DNA from: Lantana camara
Lineage: Eukaryota; Streptophyta; Magnoliopsida; Lamiales; Verbenaceae
Reading direction: 5' to 3'
DNA: 64,000 nt
Assembly (NCBI GenBank): GCA_037501455.1
Contig: CM074860.1
Coordinates: forward strand, 36,218,501-36,282,500
The notes under the pieces were generated by a model. The model did not search any database. It was not told the DNA's origin and saw only the letters and a list, made by a program, of their open reading frames with translations. Below, piece after piece: positions 34,174 to 46,615 of the stretch. The translations under genes were made by a program, and so were the position numbers. Positions within the stretch are counted from its first letter, which is position 1. Each line of letters begins with the position of its first letter.

Positions 34174-35537
34174 TGTAGCACCCCGCACGAGAGGCACCAC
34201 ATCCCCCGCACTATAGTTCAACACGAGTAACGAAATGGTAAATCCGCACCCGTATCAAACCATAGCGAACGGGAGACAAATAGAAAAATAATCAATCAAC
34301 AAAATATAATGCATCGGAAAACGATAATTCAAACACACCAACCATAAGCAGACTTGGGCTCTTCAGGCCTCTTTTAAACTCATAATCAAAGCCCAACAAG
34401 AGCAATTCAAAAGCAAATATACAAGATTCAAATTCATAATCTTACAAGGTTGAATCATTTACAATTTAAATACATAAGTGAATGCGGAGACGCTTCTAAC
34501 TTAACTTGATCGACTCAACTCAACATAACTCCGCCTAGCCCGAAACTCCAAAGCCAAACCTGCACGCTAAAGTGTTGGGGAAAGGAGACGGTCAGTCTCT
34601 AGAAGACTGAGTGAGCAGGAGGGATACATATATATAAGAAACATGCACATGCAAGTCATAAATCCCGAGCAAAGGTTTTATTGGAAGTTATACCACTTAA
34701 GGGCAAGAAAATAAATAAACAATGCTCGAACTTTAGGACTAATTCATATTAAATTCATTAGGTTCATAATTCAGACATAAACATAAAGGCTCGGCGAGTG
34801 AGCGTGCATCATCTCCAACCAAACTCCGACCGTGTACGATAAATATCAGTAATACATTAAGTAGGTGATCATGCAATATATCATAATACACACAAATCAT
34901 ATATCATATCATAAAACATATTCATTTGGGCTATCCGTGTCCCGGCCTTCCCGCACGGTGCATATCAATCATAAACATAATCATAATCATAAAATAAGTT
35001 CCAACCTTCTTCCTCCGGGTGGTGGACGGGTTTGCAAGGCCCGACCACCTAAACATATCATTGTGGCTATGAGGTTCATGAGGCCTCAAAGCCCGGTTAG
35101 CTTTTCCTCGTCAAAAACTCCTTGACGAGGTTCGTTTTGCCGTAACATAATGGAATCAGCACATGGGATCACCGTCGGCCCTTGCCTCCCCGGATAGCCA
35201 CATGTACTAATTTCTGGGCCCGTGAACATAACATACATGCATAATCTCGCCAAAACATATCAGTTCATGTGAAACATATAGTACTTCATAATTCATTTGA
35301 AAAGGGTTTACTCGATCAATATTTACTCGATAACTTTACTTTAAAAGTAACGTATATATATATATATATATACATAAGGTTTTTGGCCAAAGCTTGTCAC
35401 ATAAGGTAGTAGGGTTTAATACGTAACTAAAACGAAAACACCCTCACCTGGAACATGGCGATACAAGGATACGAGTTACCGAGTGCCTAGTTGATCAAGA
35501 TTCTCCACCCTGGAGATAAACTGTACAAAAGACAACA
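34174..35537 (-). mobile_element. Solo LTR S, 3' half (minus strand)
   Basis: Minus-strand LTR ending GGGTGCTACA at 34174. Contains the CAGTCT hairpin 34593-34609, the conserved block about 35014-35226 with the hairpin at 35021-35049, and the splice-like block 35448-35520. It continues at 46616 after element G. No internal domain lies on either side and GAAAT flanks both ends, so it is a solo LTR from LTR-LTR recombination. Confidence 0.9.
35533..35537. repeat. Target-site duplication CAACA of element G (left)
   Basis: Repeated at 46611-46615. Confidence 0.95.
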
Positions 35538-36080
35538 TGTAACGCCCCAGTTTTCAGTTTTAAGTAATGTGACGTATTTGTTTATAAATTGCGCGATTTA
35601 ATTATTTAATTATATGATTAATTGTTTATAAATGTTTATATTTGATTCAAACTATAAACTATTTCTATTTTAACTTAATTCATTTTATTTTACTTTGATA
35701 TTTAGTGTTTAATTTCTTAATTGAGGTTTCACGTTACCTTAACTGTTTCGGTAATTTCGTTAATTAATTTTAACATGTTATTAGTTGGTTTTAATTTAAT
35801 TAATATGGAATTTAAGTTTAGTAATTTATTTATAACAATATGAATTCGTTCATGCGCTTGAGTGTTCTATTTCTACTTCGTTCTTATATGTAATGATATC
35901 AGATTGGCGTGAAAATTTAATATGTCGTAAATATGTGTGTTATGAACATGCCTATATGCTCGGTTTATGTTTTCGGATTCATTTGGCGTGTTTATGAATT
36001 TAATTTGATTTTTGGAACCAAGTCGGGGGCTAACGAGCAATTAGCGCACCCTTGGTTCCATATGTGATATCTTGAGCTCG

Positions 36081-36100
36081 GGAATTCGGATTCGAATTCC
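36081..36100 (+). other. Inverted repeat in LTR of G
   Basis: GGAATTCG-GATT-CGAATTCC. Compared with A (1112-1131) a C-to-T in the left arm is matched by a G-to-A in the right arm. Twin at 43203-43222. Confidence 0.8.
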
Positions 36101-37356
36101 GACACCTCCGCTGCCTTCGTATCGACGATTCGGAGACAATGGAACAAGCCTCATACCTTTTTGAAATCATTAAGACCTCCGAAATCCAACCGTAACGAGC
36201 AACTCGTGCAAGAAGAGCCCCTTATGTTGACTAGTCTTCATGGTGGGACCCTTAACACCCCCCCTAACCTAACCATACATTAACCATGACTTTTATACCT
36301 TGGGTTAAGCCTTTCTCCTACCCTTTTAGCAGCAGAACCGAACCAAACATCTCCCATTTCTGCTGGAGCTGATCGAGAGAGAGGGAGAGAAGAAAGGAGA
36401 GAAAACCCTAGGCCATCCTTGTGATTTTGGAGCTCAAATCACTATCTTCCTTCACCAAAACTTCAAGGTATGAATATTTATGTCTTCTCTACTCAATTAT
36501 GCTTGATTTAATCTATTTAAAACATGATTTGGATCAGATTTGATTAGGGTTTGAATTATGAGATTGGTATGAACTTTTAGGGATTTTTGCTCTTGTGACC
36601 TATATGTTGTGCGGCTGAATTTCTTGCTTATATGTGATCATATGAACTTGTTTCTTGGCTTATTTCTTTCCTAACTGATAGTATATGATGTTAGGAGGAT
36701 TTCATCTCTTGACCCTTTTATGAAATTATGAGATATGGAGCTCCAAACTTGATGTTCAAACTGTTTCCCCTGTTTTCGAACTGCTGTGTGAGATTTGGTG
36801 TTGTTGCATGATCATATGGCCTCCATTTCGTGTGAAAATGCATGGAGTTGATGTAAACTCATTGTTCTATATGTTAGCACTCATGCTTTAAGTATTTGGT
36901 TCCATTTGAAGCCTCAAAACCGCAAGACATGGCCTGTTCTTATGCATGATCTGTGACAGAATTGTTGCTGTTGAGTTTGGTAACTTGTTGGTCCTTCTAA
37001 TGTGCTTTAAATTGTACCATTTTGCATATATATGATGTATATTAGTTTTTTGGTATGTTAGCATGCATTCCCCAAAGTTTCAGATCCAAATTCAAGCCCT
37101 AAGTACTTGATCAAGGCATGATAGAATCATTAGGGCTCATATGTCCGATTGTAGCGACCCAGTTTCGTTTCACGGTTTTGCTAATCTTAACGTCTGATTT
37201 AGCTTTTTCACTCTAAATGAAAAATGTTCATAACATGCCAAATATGTTGCATATTAAGTTTCAGAGCATTTGGAGTTCATTTGGTATGCCTTTGGATTGA
37301 GTTTGTTTGAGTTCAGTTTTGCCGGTTAGGTCTTGCATGCGCCTCAAGTTCTGTAC

Positions 37357-37483
37357 CGTGACACCCCCGTGTCTCATTTACTCATAAGAGGGAGACACGG
37401 GCGTGTCACACCTTCTGGGCAGCTCTGTACTGAGCCACGCCCGTGGCTCAGTTGGGCTAGGGTTGGTGACACCCCCGTGTCAC
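37357..37483 (+). other. GC-rich hairpin cluster in 5' LTR of G
   Basis: Several ACACNNNNGTGT-type inverted repeats, including TGAGCCACG-CC-CGTGGCTCA (37431-37450, 9 bp perfect) and GTGACAC-CCCC-GTGTCAC (37466-37483). Same position as 2168-2259 in A. Twin at 44479-44605. Confidence 0.75.
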
Positions 37484-38020
37484 TTCCCATGTGCAGTCTT
37501 TGTTGCTTCCTTTTCGGTTTTTGATTTGTTTCACCTCCTTAATGATTTTATCTCCTTTTGTGTTGAACTATGAACTTGTTTTGCTATATGTTGGGAGCAT
37601 TATGGTGTAATTTCATGGCTTTTGGATGTGTTATAGGCATGCTTTTACGTAATGCCGTTTATGTGTGTTTATATGCCGTTTATGAATTGCATAACTTATT
37701 TTCCATATCATATGATTTCTTCTTGTTGTCAAACCTTGAATATATGCTATGTTATGTAATATGAAGTATGTGGTAGCGTTATGGAAGAGCTTGAACGTGT
37801 TCTATGCTCCTATTTGAGTTCTTGAAATAAATTGATAGGACATATGAATTGAAGAATTTGAATGATTTATGATCGAACAAGTGAATGAATTGGTTATATG
37901 ATTTTCATGACTTAATATGATCTTTATGCCTTCATATCATGCTTATGCATTGCCGTGCGTCATAGATGGTTCATTTAGAGTCTTGAGTCTCACGAACACG
38001 TCTTGTGGTCTTTTGTACAG

Positions 38021-38092
38021 TTTGTCTCCAGGGTGGAGAGCTTTTGATCGTTCAGGCACTTGGTGCTCGATCCTTGTTTCTTCACGGTTAAG
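38021..38092 (+). other. Candidate internal exon in 5' LTR of G
   Basis: 72 nt bounded by TTTTGTACAG and GTGAGG; twin at 45143-45214. Confidence 0.48.
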
Positions 38093-38431
38093 GTGAGGGT
38101 GGTTTTCGTTTTAGCTATGTAACAAACCCTACAACCCTTAGGTGAAAAGCTTTGGCCAAAAACCTTATGATTATATATATATGGTTTTCAAATGAAGTTA
38201 TCGAGTAAGTTCTTCTGAGTTATATGTATGAGCGTACATAAGCTTAAAAATAGTTTTGTAATGAGGCTATGCTCCAAACCGTGTGTCTTCATGCTAGCTA
38301 TGGATTAGGATGACACGGAGAGGTACGTATATAGCATATGCCGAGTTACACGGTAAGGTATGATTTCTTATAGTATGTATCATATGTATGTATGGATATG
38401 TTTTGGCGAGATTATGCGAATACGTTATGTT

Positions 38432-38641
38432 CACGGGCCCCGGGACTTAGTATATGAGGCTAACCGAGGAAGCAAGGGCTGACGGGGATCCCATATACTA
38501 GTCCCAACCAAACTACGGTGATACCGGCCCTCGCTAGGAGGTTTAGCGGGGAATGGGAGCTGAGTGCCCTTGGGGGAGTCATGGAACCCCATTGGCCTAT
38601 GATCGAGGTGGTCGGGTCTTGCAAGCCCGTCCACCACCCGG
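38432..38641 (+). other. Conserved GC-rich structured block in 5' LTR of G
   Basis: Close to 3575-3785 of A despite the diverged surroundings. Hairpin 38607-38635 pairs GGTGG/CCACC and CGGG/CCCG around TCTTGCAAG. Twin at 45554-45763. Confidence 0.8.
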
Positions 38642-39496
38642 AGGAAGAAGGTTGGTTATGATATGATTATGCACCGTGCGGGAATACCGGGATTCGGATC
38701 GCCCAAACGAATATGTTAATGATATGATTCATGGTCTGTGTGTATTATGATATATTGCATGGTCGCCTAATCAATATATTATTGATATTTGTCGTACACG
38801 GTCGGAGTTTGGTTGGAGATTGTGCACGCTCACTCGCCGAGCCTTATATTTATGTATGATTTATGAAAATAATGAATTTAATATGACTTAGTCGTAAAGT
38901 TCGAGCATTGTTTATCTATTTTCTTACCCTTAGTGGGAGCTAATTTCAAATAAAACCTTGCTCGGGATTTATGACTTGCATGTGCATGTTTTATATATAT
39001 GTATCACTCCTGCTCACTCAGTCTTCTAGAGACTGACCCCTCTCCCTCCCCACTCTTTTAGTGTGCAGGTTTGATCTTTGGAGTTTCGAGCTAGGCGGAG
39101 GTGTTTGAAGTCTTTAAGTGGTCGAGTTAGTTAGGAGAGTCCCTGCACTCATTTATGTATTGGAATTATGTATGATTCATTCTATTATATCATGAACTTG
39201 AATATTTATATAATTGTTATTGAACTGACTTTACTGGGTTTTGCTATGATTTAAAAGAGGCCTGAAGAGCCCAAATTCTACTTATAGTTGGTATGATTGA
39301 ACTTTGGCTTTGCTGCATTATATTTGTGGATTGGTAATCATTGCAGGGTCTAGCTCCGCCTGGCTTAGGAAGGTTTTTATGTTTGTCTCCCGTTCGCTAT
39401 GGTTTGATACGGGTGCGGATTTACTGTTTCGTTACTCGTGTCGAGCCATAGTGCGGGGGATGTGGTGCCTCACGTGCGGGGTGCTACATCCTTAAG

Positions 39497-39508
39497 TGGT
39501 ATCAGAGC
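39497..39508 (+). other. Primer binding site of G
   Basis: TGGTATCAGAGC, eight bases after the LTR. Confidence 0.95.
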
Positions 39509-40288
39509 CCGGATGCAAAACCGGTGTTCTTGAGTCATGTTGGTATCAGTCTAAGTCGAATGGCATAGGGGCTATGTGATATTGTGTGCATTGCATCGAT
39601 CTTGAATATGGAATTTGGTTTCCTTAAGAATTTCGTTGAATTACTTGTTGCATTTTATATGGATTCTTGTCTTTCGTATTGAATATGTGCCATGAGCATG
39701 CACTAATCGCATGCATCCATTCTTGAAAAGAGTTATGGTTTCCAGGTTATAAAGATGATATCAAACCACGGCCAAGTTCTATGATCATAACAATCTATTA
39801 CAATTCCTTCGGAGGCACGGAAGATAGGAAGGATGCCGGGGAGGAGTGTGGAGAATGCTAGTTGTGTGGCTTTGTAGACTGAGTTGCAATTAACGGTTGG
39901 GATTCAGAATGGGAGGTTCGACCTTGGCGATGCGATGGCAGAGGAACATTGGGGTAATAGGAATAGGAGTTAATCAATGGATGCTTGTGACTCAGAAGAA
40001 TAACTTATATGAATCCACTACCTGAAGTGCATTAATTGGATTCAACAGGATCTCGCAACCTAAGAAATGAAGGGAACAAAACCTTGAAGATATATTGGTC
40101 CCGGATTTGGATCATGGAAGAGGTACTAGTAATTAAGAGGAGTAGAGATAACAGGGGTCCGGTCGAGGTTATGCATCAAGGGTCTACAAAGAAAGACTTC
40201 GAGCTAAGCCCAGTGATTAGAAGTCGGGATTTTGAAGGCAAGCATTTGGGTAAACACAAGTAGAGGGAAGGTGGTGAAATTGAGAATA

Positions 40289-40423
40289 GGATTTGAGTTC
40301 GCTTTCCCAAATCCAAGCTGAATTGTCATGTTGTGAAGTGAATTGGAAGATATGGAGCAACAAATGGAAACGGTAAAGAAAGGAAATCATGCGTTCAAAT
40401 ATAAGCAATTGGAGGTGAATTAA
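40289..40423 (+). pseudogene. Decayed coiled-coil frame in LARD G
   Basis: Counterpart of 5426-5566. QIQAELSCCE in one frame, then a one-base deletion, then LEDMEQQMETVKKG and a TAA at 40421-40423. Matches the more complete frame of F. Confidence 0.45.
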
Positions 40424-40702
40424 ATCCACAAAGGATAAACGCGGAATTTTTGATTAAGGTGACGATTAGAAGTAAAGGTTGAATTGCGAGGAGAAGGGTG
40501 GATGCTAACTCAGTGGACGTGAAAGAATTAGGGATCAAGAAATTGCAATCTCGGACAGTGGAGGATACACGTTGATTTACAAAGGTGCATGGGAATCTCG
40601 AAGACCGTGGGAAAGGCAAGGAATAATTACCAGGTCAAGTGACCTTGGGATCGGAAGAACGAGGAGAGCTACCGAGCTAATAACTTCCCACATCGGTGAC
40701 AG

Positions 40703-40887
40703 GTTCCAAAAGTATTCATAGCACGTGCATCATATCTTGCATTAATTATTTATTCTTTTAACCTTATATTTATCCGTGCATTTCTAATTGATTTTGTTAC
40801 GCTAATGTGTTGTATAACTGCTTGATGTAAACGTGACACATGCATTGTCATTTTAACCCAACATGCATTTTAGTGTTTACTTGATAG
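40703..40887 (+). other. Candidate intron in LARD G
   Basis: 185 nt, donor GTGACAG/GTTCC, branch-like TTTAACCCAAC near 40853, acceptor TTGATAG/G. Confidence 0.5.
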
Positions 40888-42438
40888 GAAGCCTTTCGCC
40901 TCAACTATCAAGTATCAGTTCAACCGAGCCGCATCTGAGTTATGAGAAGGAGAAATAATAGGATGATATTAGAAGGAAGGTGATCTTGGGAAATAAGAAC
41001 TTCTATTAAGGGATAGGTTAACGGAAGCAAGAATTCAGAAGGAGAAGTGAGACTAGAGTTTCGGACACCAAGAGAACTAGGGAAGGAGTTGAGAGTCCAA
41101 ATCTTTGATTTCTATATCAGTTAAACTCCACCTAATGGGATTTACTCATCGAGAGTTTCAATAAAAGGAGGATCGATGGAGTTCAACCCGGGACAACAGA
41201 AATTTAAGGGGAAGAGCACGACCGAGGAACAAATTGACGATTGAAAGGGTGCTCGAAGAAATATTTCAGTGAGAATAATGGAATTGCAAACTAAGGAAGA
41301 CCTGGAAGTCCTATTAGTGATGATCAGAGATAAATAAGACGGTTTGAATGGATAAGTGTCAAGAGGAGAGTTAAATTACTAAATCCGGTTGAAGTCTATC
41401 ACTAGGAATAAAGGAAATGATTTAGAGAATATTCCTATGTATAGAATATGGATCTGGAGATAACAATTTATAAGGGAGCTTCTGTGAACCCTAAGTCAGA
41501 ATTGACGGGAGAGAGAGAGTCGAATCAAGCTAGTATAGAATGGAAGGAGGGCAATCAAGAGTAATCCAACAGAGTAAAAAGGGGGTTCAATAATGACAAT
41601 ATTATCAAGTCTTCGGTTATTTCCATGATAATTCAGAAGGAAATTTAAGAAGAAACCAAACCGGAAAAAGGTGACCATTGGAGGATTTACATCAAACGAC
41701 AAGAATCATCAAGAACACTCTATCTTCGATTCAAGAAATGTGGGGCCAGATACCGAATAACCCTAAAGGGTTAAAGAGTATGAATAGATAACATGAACGG
41801 AAGATGGGAAGAGGATTCGTGTTAAAGTAGATCCTAATGACGAATACCTCTAGGTAGGGATTGAACCGTCAAGGTGGTCAGGGGTAGTTATTCTCGAGGG
41901 TATTTTAAACTTTGATATGAGTAAGATAGTAGCTATGGGTCTAACTTCGAGACAGATGATCTAAGGGTATTCGGGAGGCCAAGCGTGGTTAATTAAAAAG
42001 AATTGGATGGTCGAACGAAGATTGTGGGAAATGGTGAAGACTGGAAATAGTACAAGTCAGAACGGATCCAAGAGTATGATCCTTAAAGGATTTATCAATA
42101 GCTTCACCGAGGAACCTTGAAGAGGTTCAAGACAAGATGACCACTGAGCTATCTTCAGGATAGATCCTACACTGGACAACGACAACTCTCAGTTCTAAAC
42201 TTTGAAACTTCGGTGAACGGTACTTATAGCATTCATGATACATGCATCCATGCAAATTTAACTTTTATAATTCTTATGTTAGGTGTTTTGATCTGTACTG
42301 TGTTGAATTACTTGGAATAATTGGTAATCAATATGGGCGACATTTATTACTTGCTCTGGGTGCCTTACGTGATTTTAAATTTGACTTTTGCGTGAATTGC
42401 TTGGGAGTATTGGAGACTTCCTTGCTTTATTTTCGGTT

Positions 42439-42599
42439 AAGAGACGGGGATTCTCTTATTTTTGTTTGAGAGACGGGGTACTCTCTTTGCTTGCGAGAGA
42501 CGGGGTTCTCTCATTGTTGTTGGAGAGACGGGGTTCTCTCATTGCTGCTCGAGAGACGGGGCTCTCTCCTTGTTGCTTGTGAGAGACGGGGAATCTCTC
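42439..42599 (+). repeat. Hairpin array of LARD G (6 units)
   Basis: Units near 42439, 42468, 42495, 42523, 42551 and 42581. The first has AAGAGA/TCTCTT arms; the others GAGAGA-type arms around CGGGG loops. Confidence 0.9.
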
Positions 42600-42623
42600 A
42601 TTGTTTGTTTTCTAGCGTGCTTT

Positions 42624-42641
42624 GAATCCGAGGACGGATTC
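42624..42641 (+). other. Pre-PPT hairpin of G
   Basis: GAATCCG-AGGA-CGGATTC, a perfect 7 bp stem, six bases before the polypurine tract. Confidence 0.8.
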
Positions 42642-42646
42642 TTTTT

Positions 42647-42658
42647 AAGGGGGAGAGA
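42647..42658 (+). other. Polypurine tract of G
   Basis: AAGGGGGAGAGA next to the 3' LTR. Confidence 0.92.
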
Positions 42659-42659
42659 T

Positions 42660-45600
42660 TGTAACGCCCCAGTTTTCAGTTTTAAGTAATGTGACGTATT
42701 TGTTTATAAATTGCGCGATTTAATTATTTAATTATATGATTAATTGTTTATAAATGTTTATATTTGATTCAAACTATAAACTATTTCTATTTTAACTTAA
42801 TTCATTTTATTTTACTTTGATATTTAGTGTTTAATTTCTTAATTGAGGTTTCACGTTACCTTAACTGTTTCGGTAATTTCGTTAATTAATTTCAACATGT
42901 TATTAGTTGGTTTTAATTTAATTAATATGGAATTTAAGTTTAGTAATTTATTTATAACAATATGAATTCGTTCATGCGCTTGAGTGTTCTATTTCTACTT
43001 CGTTCTTATATGTAATGATATCAGATTGGCGTGAAAATTTAATATGTCGTAAATATGTGTGTTATGAACATGCCTATATGCTCGGTTTATGTTTTCGGAT
43101 TCATTTGGCGTGTTTATGAATTTAATTTGATTTTTGGAACCAAGTCGGGGGCTAACGAGCAATTAGCGCACCCTTGGTTCCGTACGTGATATCTTGAGCT
43201 CGGGAATTCGGATTCGAATTCCGACACCTCCGTTGCCTTCGTATCGACGATTCGGAGACAATGGAACAAGCCTCATACCTTTTTGAAATCATTAAGACCT
43301 CCGAAATCCAACCGTAACGAGCAACTCCTGCAAGAAGAGCCCCTTATGTTGACTAGTCTTCATGGTGGGACCCTTAACACCCCCCCTAACCTAACCATAC
43401 ATTAACCATGACTTTTATACCTTGGGTTAAGCCTTTCTCCTACCCTTTTAGCAGCAGAACCGAACCAAACATCTCCCATTTCTGCTGGAGCTGATCGAGA
43501 GAGAGGGAGAGAAGAAAGGAGAGAAAACCCTAGGCCATCCTTGTGATTTTGGAGCTCAAATCACTATCTTCCTTCACCAAAACTTCAAGGTATGAATATT
43601 TATGTCTTATCTACTCAATTATGCTTGATTTCATCTATTTAAAACATGATTTGGATCAGATTTGATTAGGGTTTGAATTATGAGATTGGTATGAACTTTT
43701 AGGGATTTTTGCTCTTGTGACCTATATGTTGTGCGGCTGAATTTCTTGCTTATATGTGATCATATGAACTTGTTTCTTGGCTTATTTCTTTCCTAACTGA
43801 TAGTATATGATGTTAGGATGATTTCATCTCTTGACCCTTTTATGAAATTATGAGATATGGAGCTCCAAACTTGATGTTCAAACTGTTTCCCCTGTTTTCG
43901 AACTGCTGTGTGAGATTTGGTGTTGTTGCATGATCATATGGCCTCCATTTTGTGTGAAAATGCATGGAGTTGATGTACACTCATTGTTCTATATGTTATC
44001 ATTCATGCTTTAAGTATTTGGTTCCATTTGAAGCCTCAAAACCGCAAGACATGGCCTGTTCTTATGCATGATCTGTGACAGAATTGTTGCTGTTGAGTTT
44101 GGTAACTTGTTGGTCCTTCTAATGTGCTTTAAATTGTACCATTTTGCATATATATGATGTATATTAGTTGTTTGGTATGTTAGAATGCATTCCCCAAAGT
44201 TTCAGATCCAAATTCAAGCCCTAAGTACTTGATCAAGGCATGATAGAATCATTAGGGCTCATATGTCCGATTGTAGCGACCCAGTTTCGTTTCACGGTTT
44301 TGATAATCTTAACGTGTGATTTAGCTTTTTCACTCTAAATGAAAAATGTTCATAACATGCCAAATATGTTTCATATTAAGTTTCAGAGCATTTGGAGTTC
44401 ATTTGGTATGCCTTTGGATTGAGTTTGTTTGAGTTCAGTTTTGCCGGTTAGGTCTTGCATGCGCCTCAAGTTCTGTACCGTGACACCCCCGTGTCTCATT
44501 TACTCATAAGAGGGAGACACGGGCGTGTCACACCTTCTGGGAAGCTCTGTACTGAGCCACGCCCGTGGCTCAGTTGGGCTAGGGTTGGTGACACCCCCGT
44601 GTCACTTCCCATGTGCAGTCTTTGTTGCTTCCTTTTCGGTTTTTGATTTGTTTCACCTCCTTAATGATTTTATCTCCTTTTGTGTTGAACTATGAACTTG
44701 TTTTGCTATATGTTGGGAGCATTATGGTGTAATTTCATGGCTTTTGGATGTGTTATAGGCATGCTTTTACGTAATGCCGTTTATGTGTGTTTATATGCCG
44801 TTTATGAATTGCATAACTTATTTTCCATATCATATGATTTCTTCTTGTTGTCAAACCTTGAATATATGCTATGTTATGTAATATGAAGTATGTGGTAGCG
44901 TTATGGAAGAGCTTGAACGTGTTCTATGCTCCTATTTGAGTTCTTGAAATAAATTGATAGGACATATGAATTGAAGAATTTGAATGATTTATGATCGAAC
45001 AAGTGAATGAATTGGTTATATGATTTTCATGACTTAATATGATCTTTATGCCTTCATATCATGCTTATGCATTGCCGTGCGTCATAGATGGTTCATTTAG
45101 AGTCTTGAGTCTCACGAACACGTCTTGTGGTCTTTTGTACAGTTTGTCTCCAGGGTGGAGAGCTTTTGATCGTTCAGGCACTTGGTGCTCGATCCTTGTT
45201 TCTTCACGGTTAAGGTGAGGGTGGTTTTCGTTTTAGCTATGTAACAAACCCTACAACCCTTAGGTGAAAAGCTTTGGCCAAAAACCTTATGATTATATAT
45301 ATATGGTTTTCAAATGAAGTTATCGAGTAAGTTCTTCTGAGTTATATGTATGAGCGTACATAAGCTTAAAAATAGTTTTGTAATGAGGCTATGCTCCAAA
45401 CCGTGTGTCTTCATGCTAGCTATGGATTAGGATGACACGGAGAGGTACGTATATAGCATATGCCGAGTTACACGGTAAGGTATGATTTCTTATAGTATGT
45501 ATCATATGTATGTATGGATATGTTTTGGCGAGATTATGCGAATACGTTATGTTCACGGGCCCCGGGACTTAGTATATGAGGCTAACCGAGGAAGCAAGGG

Positions 45601-46610
45601 CTGACGGGGATCCCATATACTAGTCCCAACCAAACTACGGTGATACCGGCCCTCGCTAGGAGGTTTAGCGGGGAATGGGAGCTGAGTGCCCTTGGGGGAG
45701 TCATGGAACCCCATTGGCCTATGATCGAGGTGGTCGGGTCTTGCAAGCCCGTCCACCACCCGGAGGAAGAAGGTTGGTTATGATATGATTATGCACCGTG
45801 CGGGAATACCGGGATTCGGATCGCCCAAACGAATATGTTAATGATATGATTCATGGTCTGTGTGTATTATGATATATTGCATGGTCGCCTAATCAATATA
45901 TTATTGATATTTGTCGTACACGGTCGGAGTTTGGTTGGAGATTGTGCACGCTCACTCGCCGAGCCTTATATTTATGTATGATTTATGAAAATAATGAATT
46001 TAATATGACTTAGTCGTAAAGTTCGAGCATTGTTTATCTATTTTCTTACCCTTAGTGGGAGCTAATTTCAAATAAAACCTTGCTCGGGATTTATGACTTG
46101 CATGTGCATGTTTTATATATATGTATCACTCCTGCTCACTCAGTCTTCTAGAGACTGACCCCTCTCCCTCCCCACTCTTTTAGTGTGCAGGTTTGATCTT
46201 TGGAGTTTCGAGCTAGGCGGAGGTGTTTGAAGTCTTTAAGTGGTCGAGTTAGTTAGGAGAGTCCCTGCACTCATTTATGTATTGGAATTATGTATGATTC
46301 ATTCTATTATATCATGAACTTGAATATTTATATAATTGTTATTGAACTGACTTTACTGGGTTTTGCTATGATTTAAAAGAGGCCTGAAGAGCCCAAATTC
46401 TACTTATAGTTGGTATGATTGAACTTTGGCTTTGCTGCATTATATTTGTGGATTGGTAATCATTGCAGGGTCTAGCTCCGCCTGGCTTAGGAAGGTTTTT
46501 ATGTTTGTCTCCCGTTCGCTATGGTTTGATACGGGTGCGGATTTACTGTTTCATTACTCGTGTCGAGCCATAGTGCGGGGGATGTGGTGCCTCACGTGCG
46601 GGGTGCTACA
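42660..46610 (+). repeat. 3' LTR of element G
   Basis: 3951 bp, same length as the 5' copy. By eye about 18 differences fall in the first 1.9 kb and one in the last 2 kb. Carries twins of all 5' LTR modules (offset 7122). Confidence 0.95.
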
Positions 46611-46615
46611 CAACA
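46611..46615. repeat. Target-site duplication CAACA of element G (right)
   Basis: Matches 35533-35537. Confidence 0.95.

Larger units (their letters stand above)
35538..39488 (+). repeat. 5' LTR of element G
   Basis: TGTAACGCCCCAG to GTGCTACA. Modules: inverted repeat 36081-36100, donor-like AAG/GTATGA near 36470, hairpin cluster 37357-37483, splice-like block 38021-38092, conserved block 38432-38641 with hairpin 38607-38635, CAGTCT hairpin 39019-39035. Remaining sequence is AT-rich and non-coding. Confidence 0.95.
39489..42659 (+). other. Internal domain of LARD G
   Basis: Homologous to 4664-7819 with many small gaps. Primer site, leader with acceptor-like site near 39747, fossil frame, intron-like segment, purine-rich stretch of unknown role (about 40890-42200), hairpin array and pre-PPT hairpin, in the same order as A. 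Confidence 0.85.
35538..46610 (+). mobile_element. Element G: complete LARD inside solo LTR S
   Basis: 11073 bp with two 3951 bp LTRs, 3171 bp internal domain, Met primer site, polypurine tract and 5 bp duplication. Same architecture as A, with homologous internal domain and modular but diverged LTRs. No protein-coding capacity. About 19 LTR differences by eye indicate a young insertion, clearly later than S. Confidence 0.95.
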
